Part shown: positions 48,184-56,757 of the stretch, piece after piece
Numbering within the stretch: position 1 is the stretch's first letter
Layout of the letters: each line of letters starts with the position of its first letter
Assembly (NCBI GenBank): GCA_015066385.1
Contig: SVOJ01000012.1
Location: forward strand, 19,201-83,200
DNA: 64,000 bases
Direction of reading: 5' to 3'
From: Oscillospiraceae bacterium
GTDB lineage: Bacteria > Bacillota > Clostridia > Oscillospirales > Acutalibacteraceae
Made by a program: the position numbers and the translations under genes
The notes under the pieces: generated by a model
Told to the model about the DNA's origin: nothing
What the model saw: only the letters and a program-made list of their open reading frames with translations
Databases searched by the model: none

Positions 48184-48777
48184 TCAGTGCATTTTCTTTA
48201 AGAATGTTTTGCGGTGGACGGGGGAAATGCCGTGGGTACGGATCATTTCGTAATGCAGCGCCGTAGGATAACCCTTGTGCTGCAGAAATTTGTATTCCGG
48301 GTACTGCTTGTCCAATTCAGCGAGGTAGCGATCCCTGCTTACCTTGGCAAGGATGGATGCGGCGGCGATGGAAATGGACTTGGCATCCCCTTTGACGACC
48401 GCTTCTTCGGGCAAGCCCGTTTTGGGGCAGCGATTGCCGTCGATGAGCACATAATCGGGCTTGACGGGCAGATTTTCGACCGCACGGCGCATGGCAAGGA
48501 AAGTGGCATTGAGGATGTTGATTTCGTCAATCTCCTTTTCGTCTGCGCTTGCAATGGAATACGCAACGGCGTTTTCGCAGATGAGATCAAAAAGCTTTTC
48601 GCGTTTCTTTTCACTGATTTTCTTGCTGTCGTTGATGCCGAGGTCCTCGAGTCCGTCGGGCAGGATCACAGCGGCGGCAAACACGGGGCCTGCAAGCGGT
48701 CCTCTGCCTGCTTCGTCCACACCGCAAACACAAGTGTAACCCTTTTCGTGCAACATATTTTCAATTTCGTAGGTCAT
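48184..48777 (-). CDS. rnhB: Ribonuclease HII
   Basis: CGVDEAGRGPLAGPVFAAAVILP, LNATFLAMRRAV, KGDAKSISIAAASILAKVSRDRY. Confidence 0.95.
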   Translation of the reverse strand: MTYEIENMLHEKGYTCVCGVDEAGRGPLAGPVFAAAVILPDGLEDLGINDSKKISEKKREKLFDLICENAVAYSIASADEKEIDEINILNATFLAMRRAVENLPVKPDYVLIDGNRCPKTGLPEEAVVKGDAKSISIAAASILAKVSRDRYLAELDKQYPEYKFLQHKGYPTALHYEMIRTHGISPVHRKTFLKKMH

Positions 48778-49652
48778 AAAGCACCTCCGTCGGGACGTTC
48801 AAATGTCAGTCTGCCGAGTCTGCCTGCGCGCAGTTCGTCTAAAAGCATAATGGATGCACGCTCGGTATCGACTTCACCGCCCGAAATGAGCATGCCGCGT
48901 TTACGTGCGATCATTTCAAGCACTTCCCATGCTTCGCAGTCGGCAAAATCCTTAATTTTATAGCGGTCTGTCAGGCGGTCGGGATAATCTTTCATAAGAA
49001 TCGAGCAAAGACGCACGGCGAGGGATTCCACATCAAGCACCACATCCTTGACACCGCCCGTGAAAGCGAGCTTGTCGCCGACAGCGGGGTCGTCGAATTT
49101 CGGCCACAAAACACCGGGGGTATCGAGCAGTTCAATACCGCCGCCGATGAAAAACCATTGGTTATGGCGGGTCACCCCTGCTCTGTCTTCCACCTTTGCC
49201 TTGGCGGAACCTGCCATGCGGTTGATGAACGAGGACTTACCCGTATTGGGAATGCCGACCACCATAATACGCAGTGCCTTACCTGCCATGCCGCGTTCTT
49301 CGTTGCGTTTGACAAGGTCGGAAAGCACGGTTCGGACGGTATTGCGGTACTGATTGAGTCCTTTGCCGCTGCGGCAGTCCACGGCAAGTGCCGCACAGCC
49401 CTGTGATTTGAAATGGGCGATCCATTCGGCGGTTGCCTGTTCGTCTGCAAGGTCGCATTTATTAAGAAGCACAATGCGGGGCTTTTTGCCGATGATCTCA
49501 CCGAGTTCGGGGTTACGGCTCGACTCGGGGATACGTGCATCAAGCAGTTCCGTCACGGCATCCACCGAAGACAGACTTTCGGTAATGAGTCTGCGGGTTT
49601 TTGCCATGTGGCCGGGAAACCACTGCACGATTTGTTTTTGGGAATCAGCCAT
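48774..49652 (-). CDS. rbgA: Ribosome biogenesis GTPase YlqF/RbgA
   Basis: VQWFPGHMAKTRRLI, LLNKCDLAD, GIPNTGKSSFINRMAG, LLDTPGVLWPKFDD (circularly permuted GTPase). Confidence 0.94.
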   Translation of the reverse strand: MADSQKQIVQWFPGHMAKTRRLITESLSSVDAVTELLDARIPESSRNPELGEIIGKKPRIVLLNKCDLADEQATAEWIAHFKSQGCAALAVDCRSGKGLNQYRNTVRTVLSDLVKRNEERGMAGKALRIMVVGIPNTGKSSFINRMAGSAKAKVEDRAGVTRHNQWFFIGGGIELLDTPGVLWPKFDDPAVGDKLAFTGGVKDVVLDVESLAVRLCSILMKDYPDRLTDRYKIKDFADCEAWEVLEMIARKRGMLISGGEVDTERASIMLLDELRAGRLGRLTFERPDGGAL

Positions 49653-49665
49653 TATCTACACCACC

Positions 49666-50352
49666 TTAACCAATTGCAAAACCTTTTATATGGAAAGAAT
49701 CATAATCTTCAAAAATATTATATTGATAGCATTCAAAAGAGAAGAATCCCCGATCATCTGTTTTAATGCTCACATTATCAAGATTAGCCCCTTTTTCCTC
49801 TTTTGTCAAACAATAATGGCGATCTTCTGCCGCATCATTGTTACTTGCTAAATATTGCACATGCAAATTTATGCGCATATTTTGTTCTTGCAACAAATCA
49901 CAAGCGCCTTCAACTTTAATATAATATCTGTATTTTTGAACATTTGATGTATCCATTGCACCATTATTTGTTTCCCACACGCCATTATAGCGTTCTTTTG
50001 TGATTTCAATATTAGTTATTTTTACCTCCGTTTCACCAACAATCTCATTTGGTCCACTTTCTTCATCCCACTGGAAAATATTATAATCAACTGTTTTTGC
50101 ATACGGCAAAGTCTGACTTTCATGCAGAACAAGCTTTGTTCCGTCTTCCCATGCAGCTGCATCGTCAAGAACAATCGGTTCTTCAAGACCTACCGCCATG
50201 CGTAACACACTGCGTGCATCCGCACTTTCAATTTTTCCGTTGCCGTCAATATCACCCAGATATTTTGCGGTGCTTGCAGAAGCAGTCAGGCAAACAACAG
50301 TGGTAACCAACGAAGTAAAAATCGCAGACAGAACAATCAACATCTTTTTCAT
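49666..50352 (-). CDS. Secreted protein with dockerin-like EF-hand motif
   Basis: Signal peptide then KYLGDIDGNGKIESADARSVLRMAVGLEEP; start at MKKMLI. Confidence 0.75.
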   Translation of the reverse strand: MKKMLIVLSAIFTSLVTTVVCLTASASTAKYLGDIDGNGKIESADARSVLRMAVGLEEPIVLDDAAAWEDGTKLVLHESQTLPYAKTVDYNIFQWDEESGPNEIVGETEVKITNIEITKERYNGVWETNNGAMDTSNVQKYRYYIKVEGACDLLQEQNMRINLHVQYLASNNDAAEDRHYCLTKEEKGANLDNVSIKTDDRGFFSFECYQYNIFEDYDSFHIKGFAIG

Positions 50353-50404
50353 CCTTATAACCTCCAAAAAAAGCCGCAAAAGGCTTTCGCCCTGCGGCTG
50401 TATT

Positions 50405-50935
50405 TTATTCGTAAATATTCCAATCGGAACTGACACGGCAGATGGCTTTGCCGAGCAGGTAGTCTTCCTGAATAAAGCCGATATCGGCATAACGGCTGTC
50501 CAGCGAAATGGGACGGTTATCACCAAGCACAAAAACACAATCTTCGGGCACGGTCAGAGGGAATTGGGCCGAACCGTAACGGTTGCCCGACACATCGCCG
50601 TTGATGATATAAGCCGTTTCATCCAGAGGTTCGCCGTTGCGAATAAATGTGCCGTCTTCGGCGCGGTCCACAACATCGCCTTCCTTGGCAACGATACGCT
50701 TGACAATGTTTTCATGGCGGCTGTTTTCCTGCGTGGAAATGATGATATCGCCGTAATCAGGCTCGCCGTAATAAGGCATGACCAGCAACCAGTCCCCGTC
50801 AGCCAGCGTATAATCCATGGAGTCACCCGACACACCGACCATACGGAAGCAGAAAGTGAACAAAACCGCAATAACCGTGATGGCAGGCACCAGAACGGAA
50901 ACAAGTTCATAAAAGAGTTCGTTGATTTTTTTCAT
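50405..50935 (-). CDS. lepB: Signal peptidase I
   Basis: GVSGDSMDYTLADGDWLLV, NIVKRIVAKEGDVV, VFVLGDNRPISLDSRY. Confidence 0.93.
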   Translation of the reverse strand: MKKINELFYELVSVLVPAITVIAVLFTFCFRMVGVSGDSMDYTLADGDWLLVMPYYGEPDYGDIIISTQENSRHENIVKRIVAKEGDVVDRAEDGTFIRNGEPLDETAYIINGDVSGNRYGSAQFPLTVPEDCVFVLGDNRPISLDSRYADIGFIQEDYLLGKAICRVSSDWNIYE

Positions 50936-51020
50936 AAAATGTTTACACCGCTTTCATGTGTAAATATGCAGATAACTAAAAAAGGGGACACACTTGTCCC
51001 CTTCTCTTTTGCAGTAAAAC

Positions 51021-51365
51021 TTACTTGATGAGTTCCTTGACCTTAGCAGCCTTACCGACTCTGCCGCGAAGATAATACAGCTTAGCTCTGCGGACACGAC
51101 CATGTCTGATGATTTCAACCTTAGCAACGTTGGGGCTGTGGATGGGGAAAACTCTTTCTACGCCTACGCCGTAGGAAAGTCTGCGAACCGTGAAGGTTTC
51201 GGAAACGCCGCTGCCCTTGCGAGCGATAACGGTGCCTTCAAATACCTGGATTCTTTCTTTGTTGCCTTCGCGGATCTTGACGTGAACACGAACGGTGTCA
51301 CCGACCACTACTTCGGGCATTTCTGCTTTGAGGCTCGACTGAGCGACAAGTTTGAGTGCGTCCAT
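51021..51365 (-). CDS. rplS: 50S ribosomal protein L19
   Basis: [91 protein letters not shown]. Confidence 0.97.
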   Translation of the reverse strand: MDALKLVAQSSLKAEMPEVVVGDTVRVHVKIREGNKERIQVFEGTVIARKGSGVSETFTVRRLSYGVGVERVFPIHSPNVAKVEIIRHGRVRRAKLYYLRGRVGKAAKVKELIK

Positions 51366-51512
51366 TTTAATATCCTCCGTTTCATTGTCAGACGTTCATG
51401 TTCTTTGACAGAGGACCGTCCGTTTCTGTACTTTTTGTGTACGTCTCGCCGTGGGTGGACTCCCACGCTCAGAACGCTGTAATATAATAGCACAATTCAA
51501 AACGAATTGCAA
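51366..51512 (-). promoter_or_regulatory. rplS promoter and structured 5' leader (possible L19 leader)
   Basis: Minus strand TTGCAA (51507-51512) N17 TATTAT (51484-51489); about 110-nt leader with CGTGGG/CCCACG hairpin (51450-51467). Confidence 0.45.
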
Positions 51513-51563
51513 GCATTATTTTTGCAAAAACATAAAAAGTTTCACAACTTTTAAGATCGTATT

Positions 51564-52676
51564 TTATTTAAAATACATATAAACCTGGCATTTGATCATG
51601 CCGTTGTAGAGTTTTCTGCGTTTGTCGGCTTTTCTGCCGAAGCAACGCTCGAATTCGTCGTCGGCGGTGATGACGGTATAACTCCAGCCCTTTTTCGGAA
51701 TAAAGAGCTTGCCCATGTCGGTATACAGTTTTCTTGCATTTTCGGCATCAAGAAGACGTTCCCCGTAAGGGGGATTGACGATGAGAGTACCGCGTTCACT
51801 CTCAGGTGCAAAATCACGCAGATCCTTTTTTGTCAGATGAATACAATCGGCAACCCCTGCACGCAGGGCATTTTCTTTTGCAATTTTGAGTGCATTTTCG
51901 TCAATATCCGAGCCGAATGCCTCAAAGGGTTCATCCGTTTTTTCGGCGGATTTGGCACGGTCGCGTTCATCTTTCCAGATTTCGGCGGGCACCTGCGACC
52001 ATTTTTCGGCGGTAAAATGTCGTTTAAGCCCCGGTGCAATGTTGCGTGCCATAAGTGCACCTTCCACAAGAATGGTACCAGAACCGCACATGGGATCATA
52101 AAGCGTGTGATAGGGACGAAGTCTTGAAATATTGCAAAGCGAAGCGGCAAGTGTTTCCTTGAGCGGTGCGGCATTGGCGGCGGGACGGTAACCGCGCTTG
52201 TGCAATCCGTAACCGGACGTGTCAATGAGCAGCGACACCACATTTTTCATAATGGAAAACTGAATCTGATACAGTGCACCCGTTTCTTCAAACCACGGAA
52301 TGCGGTAGCGCAGTTTGAGCCGTTCAACTACCGCTTTTTTGATGATCGACTGGCAGTCGCTGACACTGAACAGATCGGAATTGAGTGAATAGCCCTTGAC
52401 GGGGAAGGCATCGTTTTTGCCGATCCATTCTTCCCACGGCAGGGCCTTTGTGCCCTGAAAAAGATCTTCAAACGAATGTGCCTCAAACGAGCCGACAAAC
52501 ACCTGAATGCGTTCGGCATAGCGACAACAGATATTAGCCCTTGCAAGCACGGCGGCATCACCCGAAAACAGCACTCTGCCGTTTTCGGCATTGACGTCCG
52601 AAGCACCGAGATTACGCAGTTCATCGGCAATCAGGCCTTCGAGTCCTAACAGACACGGGACACAAAAACGAAACAT
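51564..52676 (-). CDS. THUMP-domain class I SAM-dependent RNA methyltransferase (RlmL/YpsC-like)
   Basis: MFRFCVPCLLGLEGLIADELRNLGASDVNAENGRVLF, YDPMCGSGTILVEGALMARNIAPGL, LIVNPPYGERL. Confidence 0.92.
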   Translation of the reverse strand: MFRFCVPCLLGLEGLIADELRNLGASDVNAENGRVLFSGDAAVLARANICCRYAERIQVFVGSFEAHSFEDLFQGTKALPWEEWIGKNDAFPVKGYSLNSDLFSVSDCQSIIKKAVVERLKLRYRIPWFEETGALYQIQFSIMKNVVSLLIDTSGYGLHKRGYRPAANAAPLKETLAASLCNISRLRPYHTLYDPMCGSGTILVEGALMARNIAPGLKRHFTAEKWSQVPAEIWKDERDRAKSAEKTDEPFEAFGSDIDENALKIAKENALRAGVADCIHLTKKDLRDFAPESERGTLIVNPPYGERLLDAENARKLYTDMGKLFIPKKGWSYTVITADDEFERCFGRKADKRRKLYNGMIKCQVYMYFK

Positions 52677-52817
52677 AACTTTTCTCCTTTGTCCGCACCC
52701 TTGCAAAATCGGCACGGAGTGTATTTTCAGCGTTATTATACCTTGTTGCACCTGTTTTGTCAACGCAAAAACCACACCTATCTGTCGATACAAAAATATC
52801 AGATGGGCACAAAAAAA

Positions 52818-53903
52818 CTACTCAAACTCCGTGCAATTCGCACAGGCGACCCATTTGTCATTCTCTTTATGACAAATGACCGTAAACCGCTGTTCACCGA
52901 CTGCCAATATGACCGTTGCATCGTCCGCTTTTACTGTGGACGATGCAAGTTGCACTTCGTCTTCCTGCACATGCAACCGGCGTCCGGTTTCGCTGTTTAT
53001 CAGATATTCGGTTGCCGCCTCACGGAACGGAGCATTGCCGACAATGGACCTTAGCACAAAAAACATGCTCAACAGAAATACCATCACCACAGCAAACCAA
53101 ACAGCTTTGAATTGTATTTTTCTTTTATCTTTTTTCGTATTTCCGTACAAAATCGGTGAAGCGGCAGGCGCATAATCCGAATGCACAAAATCGTCCAACT
53201 GATCCTGAAACACAACACAGGTTCCGGTTATGCGATCCCCCAGCCCTTGCCCCGTTGCATCAATCACAAAGTCATCAAACAGAAACAAGAAGAAAAAAAG
53301 GTTACGCAGAATCAGTTGTTTATTGGAGGCATTCTCCCCCGTTTTGCAGTCAATGACCACCAGCCCTTGCTTTTTGTAACCAAAGCTGCGCCCCTTTCCG
53401 ATCACATCACGGAAAACAAACAGAGATAGCACAATCAAAATGACCGTCGGGGCCAACAGTGCAACCGCCAGTACGGGAAACATCTGCTGTACATTCTGCA
53501 GATCTGTAACAAGGTTTGCACGCAATATAATGAGCAACAAAAAAGCAAGAAGCGGTAGCAATGAAAGCACCCAATCTGTCATATCGGCTTTGCTTCTTCG
53601 CCAGCGAACACCCGAGGTCAGAAAAACATCAATATGCCCGACAAATTCCTTTTTGCGTCTTCGTCTGCGTTCTTCTTCGCTTTCCTGTGTGGGCTCACAT
53701 TCCCCGTTCATCAACTCCTGTGCACTGACACCCAGAATTTCTGCAAGTGTGAACAGGGTTTCAATACGAGGTTTGCTTTCGCCGTTTTCCCATTTGGAAA
53801 CAGCCGCAGGGGTGACAGAAAGTTGCTGGGCAAGTTCTGCCTGTGTTATCCCTTTTTGCTCACGCAAGGTGCAGACAAAATTGCCGAATTTGTAATCATT
53901 CAT
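52818..53903 (-). CDS. XRE-family HTH protein fused to RDD-like membrane domain
   Basis: FVCTLREQKGITQAELAQQLSVTPAAVSKWENGESKPRIETLFTLAEILGVSAQELM then TM segments with GKGRSFGYKKQGLVVIDCKTGENASNKQLILRNLF. Confidence 0.8.
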   Translation of the reverse strand: MNDYKFGNFVCTLREQKGITQAELAQQLSVTPAAVSKWENGESKPRIETLFTLAEILGVSAQELMNGECEPTQESEEERRRRRKKEFVGHIDVFLTSGVRWRRSKADMTDWVLSLLPLLAFLLLIILRANLVTDLQNVQQMFPVLAVALLAPTVILIVLSLFVFRDVIGKGRSFGYKKQGLVVIDCKTGENASNKQLILRNLFFFLFLFDDFVIDATGQGLGDRITGTCVVFQDQLDDFVHSDYAPAASPILYGNTKKDKRKIQFKAVWFAVVMVFLLSMFFVLRSIVGNAPFREAATEYLINSETGRRLHVQEDEVQLASSTVKADDATVILAVGEQRFTVICHKENDKWVACANCTEFE

Positions 53904-53932
53904 CTTTTCACACCCTCTCTCTTCGGTTTTAC

Positions 53933-53984
53933 AAAACACGGCTTCCTGTTGCCGAGTATAGCACAAGAAGCCGTGTTTTTGCAA
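53933..53984 (-). terminator. Hairpin downstream of GH31 gene with embedded promoter-like sequence
   Basis: 13-bp arms AAAACACGGCTTC/GAAGCCGTGTTTT (53933-53945, 53967-53979); minus strand TTGCAA (53979-53984) N18 TATACT (53955-53960). Confidence 0.6.
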
Positions 53985-54056
53985 GAATTTCGGTGTTGAA
54001 TTTCAGTTGATATTCTTAATTACAGACACTTTTCTATTATTTTGTCTTAAATTTGT

Positions 54057-56459
54057 TCATCTGTGCAGGTTCTTGATTTCCTCAATCGGGCCTGCAAAGT
54101 CGTCGCCGACATTCGGCAGCTTCTTCGTGCCGTTGACAAAGCCGTTGAAGATCATACCCTTGCGGTCGGTTGACATCTGGAATTTGGAAACGGTACGAAC
54201 AAGAAGGGTCTTTTCATCTTCGTTGGTGAGATACACGCATTCGTTGAGCATGACCTTGACCTTTGCGGCGGCTTTTGCTGTGACGGTGACACAGATGCCC
54301 TTGCCGCATTTGGAAACAGCATTCTTTGCGCGCTTGCCGTCCACGGTGACGATTACATCGGCACGGACAACGTCCTTGAACATAAAGTGATACGTTCTTT
54401 CGGCAGGAACGATGTTGTCTTCACCCTCTGCTTTTTCGGCAAGGAAAGTGAGCTTGTCGCCGTCTTCAGCCACGGTGAACTTCGTCTTGAAGAAAGCGCC
54501 GTTCTTGTAGTTGAGGGTCTCGCCGTCATCTTCATACATGGTGAACGAGTTGTTGCCGCGGTAGATGAGAATATCCATTTCCTTGGGATTGGTGCAGTCG
54601 TTTTCGGTGTCGTTGGTGCTCATGGGGATGATCGCACCCTGTTTTGCGAGCACGGGAATGGTGTCGATATCGCGGTACATCTTGACAAAACGATTGCCCG
54701 AATAGATGCGGTCGGTAAAAATGTCGGTATATCTGCCTTCGGGAATCCACACGTTGACCCCTGCAAGATTGGTCTTGTCGGAAGTGTGCTCGGTGATGGG
54801 GGCGACGATCATTTCCGTACCGAAGAAGAACTCATTCTTACAATTATAGGCGTTTTCATCCTTCGGATAAGCATAATACATCGGCTCACAGATGGCTCTG
54901 CAATCGTTGTGGGTACGATAGTTCATGGTGTAGATATAGGGCAGCAACTTGTGGCGAAGACGAAGTGCATCCGTGGCAGCTTTGGCGGCGGGACCGCTGT
55001 AGTTCCACGGCTCCTTGCCTGCAAATTCGTTGTTGGTGGAGTGCAGTCGCATGATGGGGCTGAACACACCGAGTTGTACCCAACGGACATACAGTTCATC
55101 GTCCTTTTTGCCCATACAGTGACCGCCGATATCATGACTCCACCACGGATAGGCAATGTTGGAAGCGGTGGCGGTAAAGCCCGGCTGGAAGTCGAGGCTC
55201 TTCCATGTCTGGGTGGTGTCGCCGCTGAATCCCAAGGGATAACGCTGACTGCCGGCTCCGCAGAAACGGGACAGAATCAGCGGACGGTTGCCGTGCTTGG
55301 CATTGTCGAGGAAGTGATAATGGTTGAGTGCCCACAGCGGATCAAGCCCTTTGACGGCAGTGTTTTTGCCCTGCTGCCAGTCGATCCACCAGAAATCAAC
55401 GCCCTTTTCCTCATAAGGACGGTGGAGAATATCGAAATAATTTTCAATAAAACGCTTGTTTGTGATGTCAAATGCAACCGCTTTTTTGCTTGCGGGGTCG
55501 ATATCCATGGCCTTTGCCATTTCTTCGTACTGATCTTCAAACCAACGCACACCCATGGACGGATGGATGTTGAAAGTCACGCGGTAACCGTCGTCCTTGA
55601 GTTTTTTGAGGAAGGCATCGGGATCGGGGAACAGTTCGGTGTTGAAGCTGTAACCCGTCCAACCCGTTGACCATACGTCATACACATATTCCATGAAGTT
55701 GCGGTGGAAGCCGGGTTTGTGGCTGTCCTTACCGAATTTCTTTTTGATATTGACCCAGTGCCAGTCCATATCGACCGTGGCAACCGTTACGGGGATTTTT
55801 TCTTCCTTGAAACGATCCATAAGCGACAGATATTCGTCCTGCGTGTATGCCTTATATCGGCTCCACCAGTTGGAAAGGGCATAACGCGGAATCAGCGGCA
55901 CATTGCCCGTAAGTTTATACAGGTCGGTGGTGGCACCGATGTAATCATTGCCGTAAGCGAAGTAATAAATATCGGTTTCTTTGTTGTCACGCGGCAGAAT
56001 GGTGCCGTCTTCTTTCATGGCAAGGGTGTTGCTGTCGTCAAGCAGTGCCACACCGTTTTTGGAACACACACCGTCGGTCAGGGTAATGATGCCTGCGGTG
56101 ATGTCGAGGGTGCGGCAGGTACCCTTGAGGTTACCCTTGTTGAAATCCGTCACCTTTTTGCCGCCTGCAAGGGTAATATACTGCATCTTTTGTGCTTTCA
56201 AAGAATAAACAAAGGTGACTTCGGCGGTGCGGATCTGCACGGTGTCTGCAATTTCAAAAACCTTGATGGTAGGGTCTGCAAAGTCACGGAACCACACACT
56301 CTGCGTGGCTTCGTCGCAGAATTTGCCGTCTTCCTGCACTTCCACGCGAAGCAGACGGTCGGTAATGACGGAAAATCTTGTATTGCTCTTCACAAAAACG
56401 TTTTTTGCGGGACAAAGGGGCGAGGCTTCAATTTTAAATCTCTGTGCAAAAGTATCCAT
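54057..56459 (-). CDS. GH31 family alpha-glycosidase
   Basis: VTVATVDMDWHWVNIKKKFG, GVDFWWIDWQQGKN, PLILSRFCGAGSQRYPLGFSGDTTQTWKSLDFQPGFTATASNIAYPWWSHDIGG. Confidence 0.93.
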   Translation of the reverse strand: MDTFAQRFKIEASPLCPAKNVFVKSNTRFSVITDRLLRVEVQEDGKFCDEATQSVWFRDFADPTIKVFEIADTVQIRTAEVTFVYSLKAQKMQYITLAGGKKVTDFNKGNLKGTCRTLDITAGIITLTDGVCSKNGVALLDDSNTLAMKEDGTILPRDNKETDIYYFAYGNDYIGATTDLYKLTGNVPLIPRYALSNWWSRYKAYTQDEYLSLMDRFKEEKIPVTVATVDMDWHWVNIKKKFGKDSHKPGFHRNFMEYVYDVWSTGWTGYSFNTELFPDPDAFLKKLKDDGYRVTFNIHPSMGVRWFEDQYEEMAKAMDIDPASKKAVAFDITNKRFIENYFDILHRPYEEKGVDFWWIDWQQGKNTAVKGLDPLWALNHYHFLDNAKHGNRPLILSRFCGAGSQRYPLGFSGDTTQTWKSLDFQPGFTATASNIAYPWWSHDIGGHCMGKKDDELYVRWVQLGVFSPIMRLHSTNNEFAGKEPWNYSGPAAKAATDALRLRHKLLPYIYTMNYRTHNDCRAICEPMYYAYPKDENAYNCKNEFFFGTEMIVAPITEHTSDKTNLAGVNVWIPEGRYTDIFTDRIYSGNRFVKMYRDIDTIPVLAKQGAIIPMSTNDTENDCTNPKEMDILIYRGNNSFTMYEDDGETLNYKNGAFFKTKFTVAEDGDKLTFLAEKAEGEDNIVPAERTYHFMFKDVVRADVIVTVDGKRAKNAVSKCGKGICVTVTAKAAAKVKVMLNECVYLTNEDEKTLLVRTVSKFQMSTDRKGMIFNGFVNGTKKLPNVGDDFAGPIEEIKNLHR

Positions 56460-56483
56460 TTTATATTCTCCTGATTTATTTTT

Positions 56484-56625
56484 TTACAGATGGGTCTGGC
56501 GGATAAAGCAGTTGCGTCTGCCTTCGAGCCAATCGGGTCAGTGCAAGACTTTTTCGCCCATGATCGCCATAAGTTTGATGTGCTTTGTTTTGAGCGTGCC
56601 GTCTTCAAAGCCTTTCCTGCTCTCT
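56484..56625 (-). pseudogene. Degraded gene remnant upstream of GH31 gene
   Basis: One frame reads GFEDGTLKTKHIKLMAIMGEKVLH*PDWLEGRRNCFIRQTHL* with an internal TGA and no start. Confidence 0.45.
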
Positions 56626-56757
56626 TTTATACATATTAACATAATAACACAAAGGTTGCAAGATAAATTCCTGCAACCTGTTTTTCCCTTTTTTGCATTT
56701 TTCTTCGGATTTCAGGCAAAACTATCGGGAGAAAATGCTTTCACGGAGGAAAACAAG

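Noticed and set aside
54387-55670. 427-aa plus-strand ORF
   Set aside because: Antisense shadow of the GH31 gene.
56215-56757. N-terminal 181 codons of the 2539-aa ORF
   Set aside because: Overlap GH31 gene antisense, lack protein-like character; GTG at 56758 with GGAGG is the better start.
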